This document shows positions 53,573 through 60,981 of a DNA stretch of 64,000 nt, in pieces. The notes under the pieces are model-generated. The model saw nothing but the letters and a program-made list of their open reading frames with translations, was not told the origin of the DNA and did not search any database. The first letter of the stretch is position 1. Each line of letters begins with the position of its first letter. A program made the translations under genes and the position numbers. This DNA is from Microbacterium oxydans (lineage in GTDB: Bacteria > Actinomycetota > Actinomycetes > Actinomycetales > Microbacteriaceae). Where the stretch lies: assembly GCF_900095745.1 (NCBI RefSeq), contig NZ_FMIR01000009.1, positions 90,204-154,203 of the forward strand. Reading direction: 5' to 3'.

Positions 53573-53588
53573 TCAAAAACTAGTTTGA
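53573..53588. promoter_or_regulatory. Second operator-like palindrome upstream of the riboflavin importer
   Basis: TCAAA-N6-TTTGA, also 16 bp, 23 bases upstream of the main palindrome and overlapping a TTGATC -35-like box (53585-53590). Confidence 0.45.
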
Positions 53589-53595
53589 TCTTGCT

Positions 53596-53611
53596 TAGTC
53601 AATCTTGACTA
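53596..53611. promoter_or_regulatory. Operator palindrome TAGTCAA-N2-TTGACTA (importer copy)
   Basis: Perfect 7-base arms with a two-base spacer, 49 bases before the start of the binding-protein gene. The identical arms occur before rcaB at 59444-59459. Confidence 0.8.
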
Positions 53612-53660
53612 TGTTACTTTCAACGAGCCATCAATGACGAACGGCCGAGAAGGGACCCTC

Positions 53661-54764
53661 ATGGCTACTTCCTCTGCGGAAACCCGATTCCGCATCACTG
53701 CCACCCTGACGTGCGTTCTCGCCGCCACGCTGACGCTCGGAGCATGCTCCGCGCAGACGCCAGGCGGCGATTCCGCCCCCACGAGTGCGAGCGACACCGA
53801 CGCCTGCAAGCGCAATCAGGATGCCGGCACCATCACCTACATCTCCGGCTACGGCTACTCCGCCAGCGCCGGTCAGCTCGACGTGTTCCTCGCCGAGGAG
53901 CTGGGCTACTTCGACGACCTCTGCCTCGATGTCGAGATCAACGCCTCCGGCGCGAACGGGCAGCAGCTCGTCGCATCCGGTCAGGCGCAGTTCACCGCTC
54001 TCGGCTCCGCATCCGATGTGATGCTGGCCGCGGCGAACAGCAAGAACCTCACGGCCGTCGCCACCTACGGCACCACCCCGCCGTTCTCCATCTTCGGCAA
54101 CGAGAAGCTCGACAGTCTCAAGGATCTCGAGGGCGGATCGCTCGGGTACTTCATCAACCTGACCCCGATCGCCTCGGCCATGCTCGACGAGGCCGGTGTC
54201 GACGTCTCGAAGGTCGAGATGGTCAAGATGACCAACTACGACCCGACCGTCGTGGTGCGCGAGCAGGTCGACGCGATCGTCGGCTACGCCTCCAACCAGC
54301 CGCAGTCCCTCAAGGCGCAGGACCTGCCGTTCAGCGAGTTCCTCCCCTCCGACCTCGGCGTCGAGGGCACGTACAACGTGATGGAGGTCAACTCCCGCTT
54401 CCTCGACGAGCACCGTGAGGTCGCCGCCGACTTCATGCGGGCGAGCCTCAAGGCGCTCCAGTACTGCCTCGACGAGTCGGACGCCTGCATCGACAAGCTC
54501 GCGAAGCTTGCCGAGGACAACAACCAGGGCGCCGCGTTCCCGCGCGACCAGCTGGCCCGCACGTGGGAGGTCGAGTCCGCGTGGGTGCGTGAGAGCGCCG
54601 GCGGAAACCCGGGCGTGCAGAACGAGTCGATGTGGGAGCCGGAGTACGCGCTCGTCGAGAAGTACGGCGACGTCAAGGACCTGCCCGCGATCGCCGACAT
54701 GATGGACGCCGACCTGGTCGCCGACCTCTACGACGGCGACACCCTGACTTGGCCGGCGAAGTGA
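53661..54764 (+). CDS. ABC transporter binding lipoprotein, THI5/NMT1 type; likely riboflavin-binding
   Basis: 367 residues. Lipobox LTLGAC, then a THI5/NMT1-like fold (ISGYGYSASAGQLDVFLAEELGYFDDLCLDVEINASGANGQQLVASGQAQFTALGSASDVMLAA). This family includes ThiY (pyrimidine precursors) and RibY (riboflavin). Shared operator and position before the rca genes favour riboflavin or a related flavin. Start at 53661 chosen for AGAAGGGA spacing and signal quality; an in-frame ATG is nine codons earlier. Confidence 0.85.
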   Translation: MATSSAETRFRITATLTCVLAATLTLGACSAQTPGGDSAPTSASDTDACKRNQDAGTITYISGYGYSASAGQLDVFLAEELGYFDDLCLDVEINASGANGQQLVASGQAQFTALGSASDVMLAAANSKNLTAVATYGTTPPFSIFGNEKLDSLKDLEGGSLGYFINLTPIASAMLDEAGVDVSKVEMVKMTNYDPTVVVREQVDAIVGYASNQPQSLKAQDLPFSEFLPSDLGVEGTYNVMEVNSRFLDEHREVAADFMRASLKALQYCLDESDACIDKLAKLAEDNNQGAAFPRDQLARTWEVESAWVRESAGGNPGVQNESMWEPEYALVEKYGDVKDLPAIADMMDADLVADLYDGDTLTWPAK

Positions 54765-55561
54765 TGTCGGTCACGCAGGGAGCAGGCGTCGAGGTCAGAA
54801 ACGTCACCAAGTCCTTCGGAGTCGACGGCGCTCAGGTCACGGTGCTCGACGATGTGAGCCTGACGATCGGCATGGGCGAGTTCGTGTCGGTGATCGGTCC
54901 GAGCGGCTGCGGCAAATCCACGCTGCTCAAGGTGGTCGCCGGACTCCTCGACGCCGACTCCGGCACCGTCACGATCGACGGCGAGAGCGTCACGGCGGCC
55001 TCGCGCGACAAGAAGATCGGCCTCGTGCCGCAGTCGCCCGCGCTGTTGCCGTGGAAGACGGTGCGCGAGAACGTCGAGCTGCCGGTGCGCATCAACGCCA
55101 AGGCGAACTCCGGGCGAGCGCTGCGCGACCCCGAGGAGCTGCTGTCGACGTTCGGGCTCGGACAGGCGATGAAGAAGTATCCCGGTCAGCTCTCGGGCGG
55201 CATGCAGCAGCGCGCCGCGATCGCCAGGGCGTTCGTGTTCGACCCGGCCATCATGCTGATGGACGAGCCGTTCTCGGCGCTCGACGAGATGAACCGCGAC
55301 CTGCAGCGCATCGCCCTGCTGGAGTTCTGGCAGTCCAACCGCAAGGCCGTCATGTTCGTCACGCACTCGGTGCCGGAGGCGATCATGCTCTCCGACCGCA
55401 TCGTGGTGATGGCTGCACACCCGGGGCGCATCGCCCAGGTGATCGACGTGAACCTGCCGCGACCACGCGACGAGCAGTCGTATGCCACGGAGGAATTCCG
55501 CGAGATGGAAGCAGTCGTGCGCGATGCGCTGCGCGCGCAGACGGAGAAGGCCCATGTCTGA
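54764..55561 (+). CDS. ABC transporter ATP-binding protein (SsuB/TauB/ThiZ type)
   Basis: 265 residues. Walker A GPSGCGKST at 45-53, signature LSGGMQQRAAIA, Walker B IMLMDEPFSALDEMNRD and H-loop VTHSVPEA. Energises the preceding binding protein and the next permease. TGATG overlap upstream, eight-base overlap downstream. Confidence 0.92.
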   Translation: MSVTQGAGVEVRNVTKSFGVDGAQVTVLDDVSLTIGMGEFVSVIGPSGCGKSTLLKVVAGLLDADSGTVTIDGESVTAASRDKKIGLVPQSPALLPWKTVRENVELPVRINAKANSGRALRDPEELLSTFGLGQAMKKYPGQLSGGMQQRAAIARAFVFDPAIMLMDEPFSALDEMNRDLQRIALLEFWQSNRKAVMFVTHSVPEAIMLSDRIVVMAAHPGRIAQVIDVNLPRPRDEQSYATEEFREMEAVVRDALRAQTEKAHV

Positions 55562-56402
55562 GCTGACGATGAGAGACACGACCGCGACCCTCGCGACCGC
55601 CCGCTTGAAAGCCCAGCCGCATCGGGGCATCCCCGCCTGGCTGCGCTGGGGATCGTGGGGTCCGACTCTGATCACGTTCGTGATCGCCGCGCTGCTCTGG
55701 CAGGTCGTGGCCTGGACCAACCCGTATGTGCTCCCGACGCTGGAGGCGATCGGGGGCAGCCTCGTCGACGACGCCGGCATGTACTGGTCGAACTTCCTCG
55801 TCACGCTGCTCGAAGTGGTGGTCGGCGCCTCCGCCGGCATCCTCGCCGGTTTCCTGCTGGCCGTGGTCATGGCCGAGTTCCAGATCATCGAGCGGGCCGT
55901 GATGCCGCTCGTGATCATCGTGATGGTGACCCCGATCGTGGCGATCGCCCCGGCGCTGGTCGTGGCCTTCGGGTTCGGCATGGTGCCGAAGTTCATCGTG
56001 ACGGGGCTCGTGGTCTTCTTCCCGATGCTCGTGAACTCGCTGGCCGGTCTCCGCGATGTCGATCAGAAGGCGATGGATGTCTTCAAGACGCTGCACGCCT
56101 CGCGGTGGGAGATCTTCCGGGAACTGCGATTCCCCGGCAGCATGCCCTATGTGTTCGCAGGGCTCCGCATCGCCCTGCCGCTCGCGGTGGTCGGCGCCGC
56201 AGTCGCCGAGTTCGTCGCGGCGGGACAGCAGGCCGGTCTCGGTTCGCTCGTCACCACCTCCGCTGCACAGGCGAACCTGCCCGTCACCTGGGCGAGCATC
56301 GCCCTGCTCTGTCTGCTCGGTGTGCTCCTGATCATCGTCCTCGCCCTGGTGCGCAAGCGCGTGCTCTGGTGGAGCGACGGCGAGGTCACGGCCAAGGGCT
56401 GA
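55554..56402 (+). CDS. ABC transporter permease (SsuC/ThiX/RibX type)
   Basis: 282 residues, about six membrane helices. Coupling segment DVDQKAMDVFKTLHASRWEIFRELRFPGSMPYVFAGLRIALPLAVVGAAVAEFVA is typical of this class. Start MSELTMRDT set by GGAGAAGG; overlaps the ATPase gene by eight bases. Confidence 0.92.
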   Translation: MSELTMRDTTATLATARLKAQPHRGIPAWLRWGSWGPTLITFVIAALLWQVVAWTNPYVLPTLEAIGGSLVDDAGMYWSNFLVTLLEVVVGASAGILAGFLLAVVMAEFQIIERAVMPLVIIVMVTPIVAIAPALVVAFGFGMVPKFIVTGLVVFFPMLVNSLAGLRDVDQKAMDVFKTLHASRWEIFRELRFPGSMPYVFAGLRIALPLAVVGAAVAEFVAAGQQAGLGSLVTTSAAQANLPVTWASIALLCLLGVLLIIVLALVRKRVLWWSDGEVTAKG

Positions 56403-56416
56403 CGCGGCATCCGGAT

Positions 56417-56445
56417 CCCGGGGCGGGCGCTCCACCCGCCCCGGG
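56417..56445 (+). other. Hairpin between the importer and rcaE
   Basis: Perfect 11-bp GC stem (56417-56427 with 56435-56445), no T-run. May stabilise or attenuate the importer transcript before rcaE. Confidence 0.5.
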
Positions 56446-56511
56446 GTTCCTCCGGCGTGCCCGGAACCACTCGAGAACGACCAGAACCACCCACAAGGAA
56501 GGCACCCGCAC

Positions 56512-57891
56512 ATGACCGATCAGAACACCGTCAAGCAGCTGCGCCTCGGCCTCTTCGAGAACGCCCAGGCGAACGACTCCGGCACCGCCACCTGGCGTCA
56601 CCCCGACAACGGGCGCTACCTGTTCGACAAGCTCGAGTACTGGCGCGACACCGCACGCATGGTCGAAGACGCCGGGTTCGACTTCCTGTTCCTCGCGGAT
56701 GCCTGGGGCTGGGCCGACGTCGCGGGCGAGCGTCCCGACATCTGCTCGACCGAAGGGCTCGACCTGCCGCGGCTCGACCCGGCGATCATCCTCGCCGCCC
56801 TCATTCCCGAGACCACGCGTCTGGGCCTCGTGGCCACCGGCTCGACCCTCCTCGAGCCGCCCTACTCGTTCGCGCGCCGGATGGCGACGCTCGACATCCT
56901 CTCCGGCGGCCGCATCGGCTGGAACGTCGTCACCACCGGCACGGCCGACACCGCGGTGCAGGGCTTCGGCGTGCCGATGGTCGGTCATGACGAGCGCTAC
57001 CTGATGGCCGACGACTTCATGCAGGTCGTCTACAAGCTGTGGGAGCAGGCGTGGGAGGAGGGAGCGCTGGAGCGCGACAAGTCCGGCCGCTTCGCCGACC
57101 CGTCCAAGGTGCACCGGATCGCGCACGACGGCCCCTACTTCCGTTCGCACGGTTACGGCAACACGTCGCGCTCGCCGCAGGGCACCCCGGTGCTGTTCCA
57201 GGCAGGGGCGTCGCCCGCCGGCCGTGAGTTCGGCGGCAAGCACGGCGAGGCGATCTTCGTCGGCAGCGGCTCCGTCGAGCAGCTCCGCGCACACTCCTCG
57301 GCGATCCGCGAGGAGGCCGTGAAGAACGGACGCGGAGCCGACGAGGTCAAGATCATGTCGGCGTTCGCCGCGATCGTCGGCAGCACGGAGGAAGAGGCGC
57401 AGCGCAAGTACGCCGAGGTCGCCGACGCGCAGAACCCGGATGTCACGGTCGCCTCGTACGCCTGGTTCACCGGCCTCGACCTGTCGGCGTACGCGCCGAA
57501 CACGCCGATGTCCGAGCTGAGCACCGAGCTCTCGCAGACGCAGGTCGCCCGCTTCGCCGACAAGACCGTCGGCGACGTGCTCGGCGACTGGCACGCGCAC
57601 GGTGTCGGCGCCCGCCCTATCGTGGGCACCCCCGAGCAGGTGGCTGACCGGATGATCGAGCTCGCCGACGGGGCCGACCTCGACGGGTTCCTCTTCGCCC
57701 CCGTCATCCCGCCGGCATCGACCGTCGACTTCATCGAGCATGTGCTGCCGATCCTCAAGGAGCGCGGCGCGATCGTCGAACCCTCGTCGGAGCCGCAGTC
57801 GCTGCGCGAGCGTCTGATCGGCACGCCGACCCCGGCACTCGCCGGTTCGCACACCGGATCGCAGTACCGGCGGACGATGTCGCGTGTCTGA
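56512..57891 (+). CDS. rcaE: Riboflavin lyase/hydrolase RcaE (LLM-class flavin monooxygenase)
   Basis: 459 residues, luciferase-like monooxygenase of the NtaA/SnaA/DszA group (LFENAQANDSGTATWRHPDNG, LFLADAWGWADVAGERPD, GGRIGWNVVTTGTADTAVQGFG). In Microbacterium maritypicum RcaE splits riboflavin to lumichrome and ribose using reduced flavin and oxygen. The gene set around it (ribokinase, PadR, flavin reductase, flavokinase) is the same. By sequence alone a sulfur- or NTA-type monooxygenase would be possible; the neighbours decide the call. Confidence 0.85.
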   Translation: MTDQNTVKQLRLGLFENAQANDSGTATWRHPDNGRYLFDKLEYWRDTARMVEDAGFDFLFLADAWGWADVAGERPDICSTEGLDLPRLDPAIILAALIPETTRLGLVATGSTLLEPPYSFARRMATLDILSGGRIGWNVVTTGTADTAVQGFGVPMVGHDERYLMADDFMQVVYKLWEQAWEEGALERDKSGRFADPSKVHRIAHDGPYFRSHGYGNTSRSPQGTPVLFQAGASPAGREFGGKHGEAIFVGSGSVEQLRAHSSAIREEAVKNGRGADEVKIMSAFAAIVGSTEEEAQRKYAEVADAQNPDVTVASYAWFTGLDLSAYAPNTPMSELSTELSQTQVARFADKTVGDVLGDWHAHGVGARPIVGTPEQVADRMIELADGADLDGFLFAPVIPPASTVDFIEHVLPILKERGAIVEPSSEPQSLRERLIGTPTPALAGSHTGSQYRRTMSRV

Positions 57892-58768
57892 CACCCTCAC
57901 CGGTGTCGCCGTCGTGGGGAGCGCGAACCTCGACCTCGTCGTCGAGGTTCCGCGCCCCCCACGCGTCGGCGAGACCCTCCTCGGGCGAGCCGGCGGACGC
58001 TTCTCCGGCGGCAAGGGCCTGAATCAGGCCGTGGCATCCGCCCGTAGCGGGGCGCCCACGCGGTTCTGCGCCGTGGTGGGAGCGGATGAGGCAGCCGACC
58101 TGCTGCAGCAGACGCTGACGGAGGCCGGAGTGGTGGCCGCTCTCCGCCGCAGCGATACCGCTCCGACCGGGGTGGCCCACGTGCTCGCCCTCGATGGCGG
58201 GGACAACAGCATCATCGTCGCGGCCGGCGCCAACGGCGACCTCACACCGGAAGACGCGGTCACCGGGATCGCGGGAGCTGCGGTCGTGCTGGCGCAGCTC
58301 GAGGTGCCCGTAGGGAGCGTCGCTGCCGCACTGCGCGCGGCTCGAGCTGCCGGCGCACTGACGATCCTCAACGCCGCCCCCGCGCATGCCGCGACGATCA
58401 GGATGCTCGGCGATGTCGATGTCCTGGTCGTGAACGAGACCGAGTGCGTCGAGCTCGGCGGCATCGACCGACTTCACGAGGCCGGCGCGCAGACGGTCGT
58501 CCTCACACAGGGTGCCGGGGGAGTGACGCTTCACCGCTCGGGAACAGGTCACGTGCACGTCGCCGCCTTCCGGATCGACCCGGTGGACACGACGGGGGCA
58601 GGCGATGCCTTCTGCGGTGCGCTCGCCGCTGCGCTCTCCCAGGGAGAGGGGATCGAGGATGCTCTGGTCCGCGCCTGCGCCGCCGGAGCCGTCGTGGCTC
58701 AGCACCGCGGAGCGACCACGCCGGCGCTGACGCCCGGATCGATCGCGACACTCGTCGCGTCGCGCTGA
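57884..58768 (+). CDS. rcaD: Ribokinase RcaD (PfkB family)
   Basis: 294 residues. N-terminal VVGSANLDLVVEVPRPPRVGETLLG, GGKGLNQAVASAR and the catalytic DTTGAGDAFCGALA. Phosphorylates the ribose released by RcaE, so that it can enter the pentose phosphate pathway. GTG start overlaps rcaE by eight bases. Confidence 0.87.
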   Translation: MSDTLTGVAVVGSANLDLVVEVPRPPRVGETLLGRAGGRFSGGKGLNQAVASARSGAPTRFCAVVGADEAADLLQQTLTEAGVVAALRRSDTAPTGVAHVLALDGGDNSIIVAAGANGDLTPEDAVTGIAGAAVVLAQLEVPVGSVAAALRAARAAGALTILNAAPAHAATIRMLGDVDVLVVNETECVELGGIDRLHEAGAQTVVLTQGAGGVTLHRSGTGHVHVAAFRIDPVDTTGAGDAFCGALAAALSQGEGIEDALVRACAAGAVVAQHRGATTPALTPGSIATLVASR

Positions 58769-58772
58769 GTCG

Positions 58773-59372
58773 CTACTGCGTGGGGGCCGCGGCGGGTGCG
58801 GCCTCTTCCGTCTCGCCGGCGAACGTGTACTCCCCGCCGCGCAGACGCTCCAGAAGGTCGAGCAGCCACTGCTTCTCGGCCGTGAGCCGCGCCGTGGACA
58901 GGTCGAAGATCTCCCGCACGTACTTCGGGGTGGTCTCGGAGCGCAGCGTGTCCTGCACGTCGAAGCCGTTCTGCGTGATGATGGCGTCGCTCTTGATGAG
59001 GCGGTGCTCGAGACCGGCGATGACCTCCTGCCGACTCAGCACGAACATGAACGAGGCCACCGTCATGATCGCCTGGGTGTCGAAGGCCGCCACGTTCCAG
59101 AGGTTCTCGCGCAGCATCCGCTGCAACTCGACCTCGCCGGACGGCGTGATCCGGTAGGTCGTGCGTGCCGGGCGCTTGCCTTCCGCCTCGGTGCCGCTCT
59201 CGGCGATGTAGCCGTCGACCTCCAGGGCGCGCAGCGCGTTGTAGATGGATCCGGGCTGGATGTGCGCCCATTCATCGACGTGCCATGTCATGAGCTCGCG
59301 GCGGAGGAAGTACCCGTGCACGGGCTGGAACTGCTTCACGGCGCCGAGGACGACGAGGCGGGTGGTCGACAT
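58773..59372 (-). CDS. rcaC: PadR-family regulator of the rca genes
   Basis: 199 residues. N-terminal winged helix (VVLGAVKQFQPVHGYFLRRELMTWHVDEWAHIQPGSIYNALRALEVDGYIAE) and C-terminal helical dimerisation region. It lies on the opposite strand between rcaD and rcaB. Going from rcaA to rcaE it is the third gene, so rcaC is inferred from order. TAGCAT on the minus strand (59380-59385) seven bases before ATG suggests a leaderless mRNA. It probably binds the TAGTCAA palindromes and responds to a flavin or lumichrome. Confidence 0.82.
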   Translation of the reverse strand: MSTTRLVVLGAVKQFQPVHGYFLRRELMTWHVDEWAHIQPGSIYNALRALEVDGYIAESGTEAEGKRPARTTYRITPSGEVELQRMLRENLWNVAAFDTQAIMTVASFMFVLSRQEVIAGLEHRLIKSDAIITQNGFDVQDTLRSETTPKYVREIFDLSTARLTAEKQWLLDLLERLRGGEYTFAGETEEAAPAAAPTQ

Positions 59373-59408
59373 GCCCCTCATGCTAACGGCTGCGATCTCA
59401 GATTTCGG

Positions 59409-59437
59409 TTGTTTGCATGATCAAAGTTGCCTACAAT
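59409..59437 (+). promoter_or_regulatory. Promoter of rcaB
   Basis: TTGTTT (59409-59414), 17-base spacer, TACAAT (59432-59437). The operator palindrome begins at the expected transcription start. Confidence 0.75.
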
Positions 59438-59443
59438 CAAAAC

Positions 59444-59459
59444 TAGTCAAAGTTGACTA
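59444..59459. promoter_or_regulatory. Operator palindrome TAGTCAA-N2-TTGACTA (rcaB copy)
   Basis: Identical arms to the copy at 53596-53611. A direct repeat of its core, TCAAAGTTG, lies 26 bases upstream (59421-59429 against 59447-59455), inside the promoter spacer. A repressor bound here would block transcription start. Confidence 0.8.
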
Positions 59460-59475
59460 ACGAAAGGAAGCCGAA

Positions 59476-59985
59476 ATGACGTCTGCCGTGACCGACGCCC
59501 TGCCCCGCGACCTGGCCCTCCGCCGGGCGTTCTCGGTGTACCCGACCGGTGTCGTCGCCCTCGCCGCGCACCTCGACGACCGTGCCGTCGGGATGGCGGT
59601 CAACTCCTTCACGTCGATCTCGCTCGAGCCCGCCCTCGTCGCCATCAGCGCAGCGCGGACCTCGAAGACCTGGCCGCTGCTCCGCGAGGTGCCCGAGCTC
59701 GGCATGAGCGTGCTGGCCGCGCATCACGAGCCGCTCAGTCGCTCGCTCTCGGCGCGTGAGGGCGATCGCTTCGGCGGGCATGACTGGCAGCGCACCGAGG
59801 GTGGCGCCGTGCTGATCTCGGATGCCGCGCTCTGGCTCACCTGCCGCCTGCACAGCACCTTCGACGGCGGGGACCACGAGATCGCCCTGTATGAGATTGC
59901 CGACGTCACGCTGTTCGACGATGTGGAGCCGCTGGTCTTCCATCAGAGCCGCTATCGGTCGATCGCCGGGTCCGAGAGCGCGTGA
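59476..59985 (+). CDS. rcaB: Flavin reductase RcaB
   Basis: 169 residues, FMN-binding split-barrel of the HpaC/DIM6 type (LRRAFSVYPTGVVALAAHLDDRAVGMAVNSFTSISLEPALVAISAARTSKTWPLLRE, GGAVLISDAALWLTCRLHSTFDGGDHEIALYEI). Supplies reduced flavin to RcaE. GAAAGGAAG before the ATG. GTGA overlap with rcaA. Confidence 0.88.
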   Translation: MTSAVTDALPRDLALRRAFSVYPTGVVALAAHLDDRAVGMAVNSFTSISLEPALVAISAARTSKTWPLLREVPELGMSVLAAHHEPLSRSLSAREGDRFGGHDWQRTEGGAVLISDAALWLTCRLHSTFDGGDHEIALYEIADVTLFDDVEPLVFHQSRYRSIAGSESA

Positions 59986-60392
59986 GCACTTCGCCGTCCA
60001 CGATCGTCGTCGGCGTGGTCGTGCCCGGTGACGGGCGGGGGCGCGAGCTCGGCTTCCCGACGGCGAACCTGGCGCTGGACGGCAGTGACCTGCCCGCCGA
60101 TGGGATCTACGCGGCGTGGACGCGTATCGACGACGAACCGGAGGCCTGGCCCGCGAGCGTCAGCGTCGGGACGAATCCGACCTTCGCCGGCGACCGGGAG
60201 AGGCGGGTCGAGGTGTATCTGCATGATGTGAACCTCGATCTGTACGGCCGGACGCTGGCGGTGACGCTCGTCGCCCGCCTGCGGCCCACGCTGCACTTCG
60301 AGGGGGTCGATGCGCTGGTCTCGCAGAGCGCGGACGATGTCCGCCGCTGTCGACGGCTCCTGGCCGGTCGTGGACCGGCTGGGGTTGCCTGA
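59982..60392 (+). CDS. rcaA: Stand-alone flavokinase RcaA
   Basis: 136 residues. Only the riboflavin kinase half of a normal RibF: GDGRGRELGFPTANL, SVGTNPTF, VEVYLHDVNLDLYGRTLAVTLVARLRP. Makes FMN from riboflavin and ATP; the FAD synthetase half is absent. In this cluster it provides FMN for RcaB/RcaE. Confidence 0.88.
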   Translation: MSTSPSTIVVGVVVPGDGRGRELGFPTANLALDGSDLPADGIYAAWTRIDDEPEAWPASVSVGTNPTFAGDRERRVEVYLHDVNLDLYGRTLAVTLVARLRPTLHFEGVDALVSQSADDVRRCRRLLAGRGPAGVA

Positions 60393-60480
60393 GAGCGACG
60401 GTCGCCGCAGATCGAGTACTGTTTTACATTTCACTGCTGTGGTACTTTCTCCGCATCACCGACGATCCGGAGGAACATCC

Positions 60481-60954
60481 ATGCTCGCCCGCAAGAAGAC
60501 CGCTCTCCTCACATCCACTGTCGTGGCCCTCACCCTGTCGCTGACAGGGGTGTCCTCGGCGTACGGCGCCACCGGCTACGCCACATCCGATGTCGCGGCC
60601 GCGGCGAGCGTCGGCGTGCAGGCTGCGGGGGACGAGGCCGCTCTCGATCCTCGCCTCGCGTCGTCGACCGACCTGGAGCTGCTGCTGCTCATCATGACGG
60701 GGCGCGGAGTCCTCGCCGATGCGCACCCCGAACTGATCGCCGAGCTCGGCATCACCGTGTCCACGCAGACCGAGGCAGACGGGATGGCCGCCATCGCCGC
60801 GCAGTTCCTCGCCGCGTCCCCCGCATTCTCTGCGACCAGGGCGCCCGCGATCAGGAGCACCGACCCGGCCGTGAGAGACCAGGGCATCTCCGGATTCATG
60901 ACGGACTTCATGGCCTATGTGATGTCGCACTGCCGGCCCTCGTGCACCGTGTGA
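60481..60954 (+). CDS. Small secreted protein of unknown function
   Basis: 157 residues. Sec signal peptide (MLARKKTALLTSTVVALTLSLTGVSSAYGA). The mature part has no recognised domain and ends in MSHCRPSCTV with two cysteines three residues apart that could form a disulfide. A TGTTTT-17-TACTTT promoter and GGAGGAAC precede it. Confidence 0.7.
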   Translation: MLARKKTALLTSTVVALTLSLTGVSSAYGATGYATSDVAAAASVGVQAAGDEAALDPRLASSTDLELLLLIMTGRGVLADAHPELIAELGITVSTQTEADGMAAIAAQFLAASPAFSATRAPAIRSTDPAVRDQGISGFMTDFMAYVMSHCRPSCTV

Positions 60955-60981
60955 CCAGTCGGCTCCGACCGCAGCGGACGC

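Noticed and set aside
53661..56402. Importer as thiamine-precursor or taurine transporter
   Set aside because: The family is shared, but there are no thiamine or sulfonate genes, and the operator is shared with rcaB.
56512..57891. Assignment of the LLM monooxygenase as DszA, NtaA or a sulfonate enzyme
   Set aside because: Sequence class alone would allow it, but the flavokinase, ribokinase and PadR neighbours match the rca locus, and no sulfur or aminopolycarboxylate genes are nearby.
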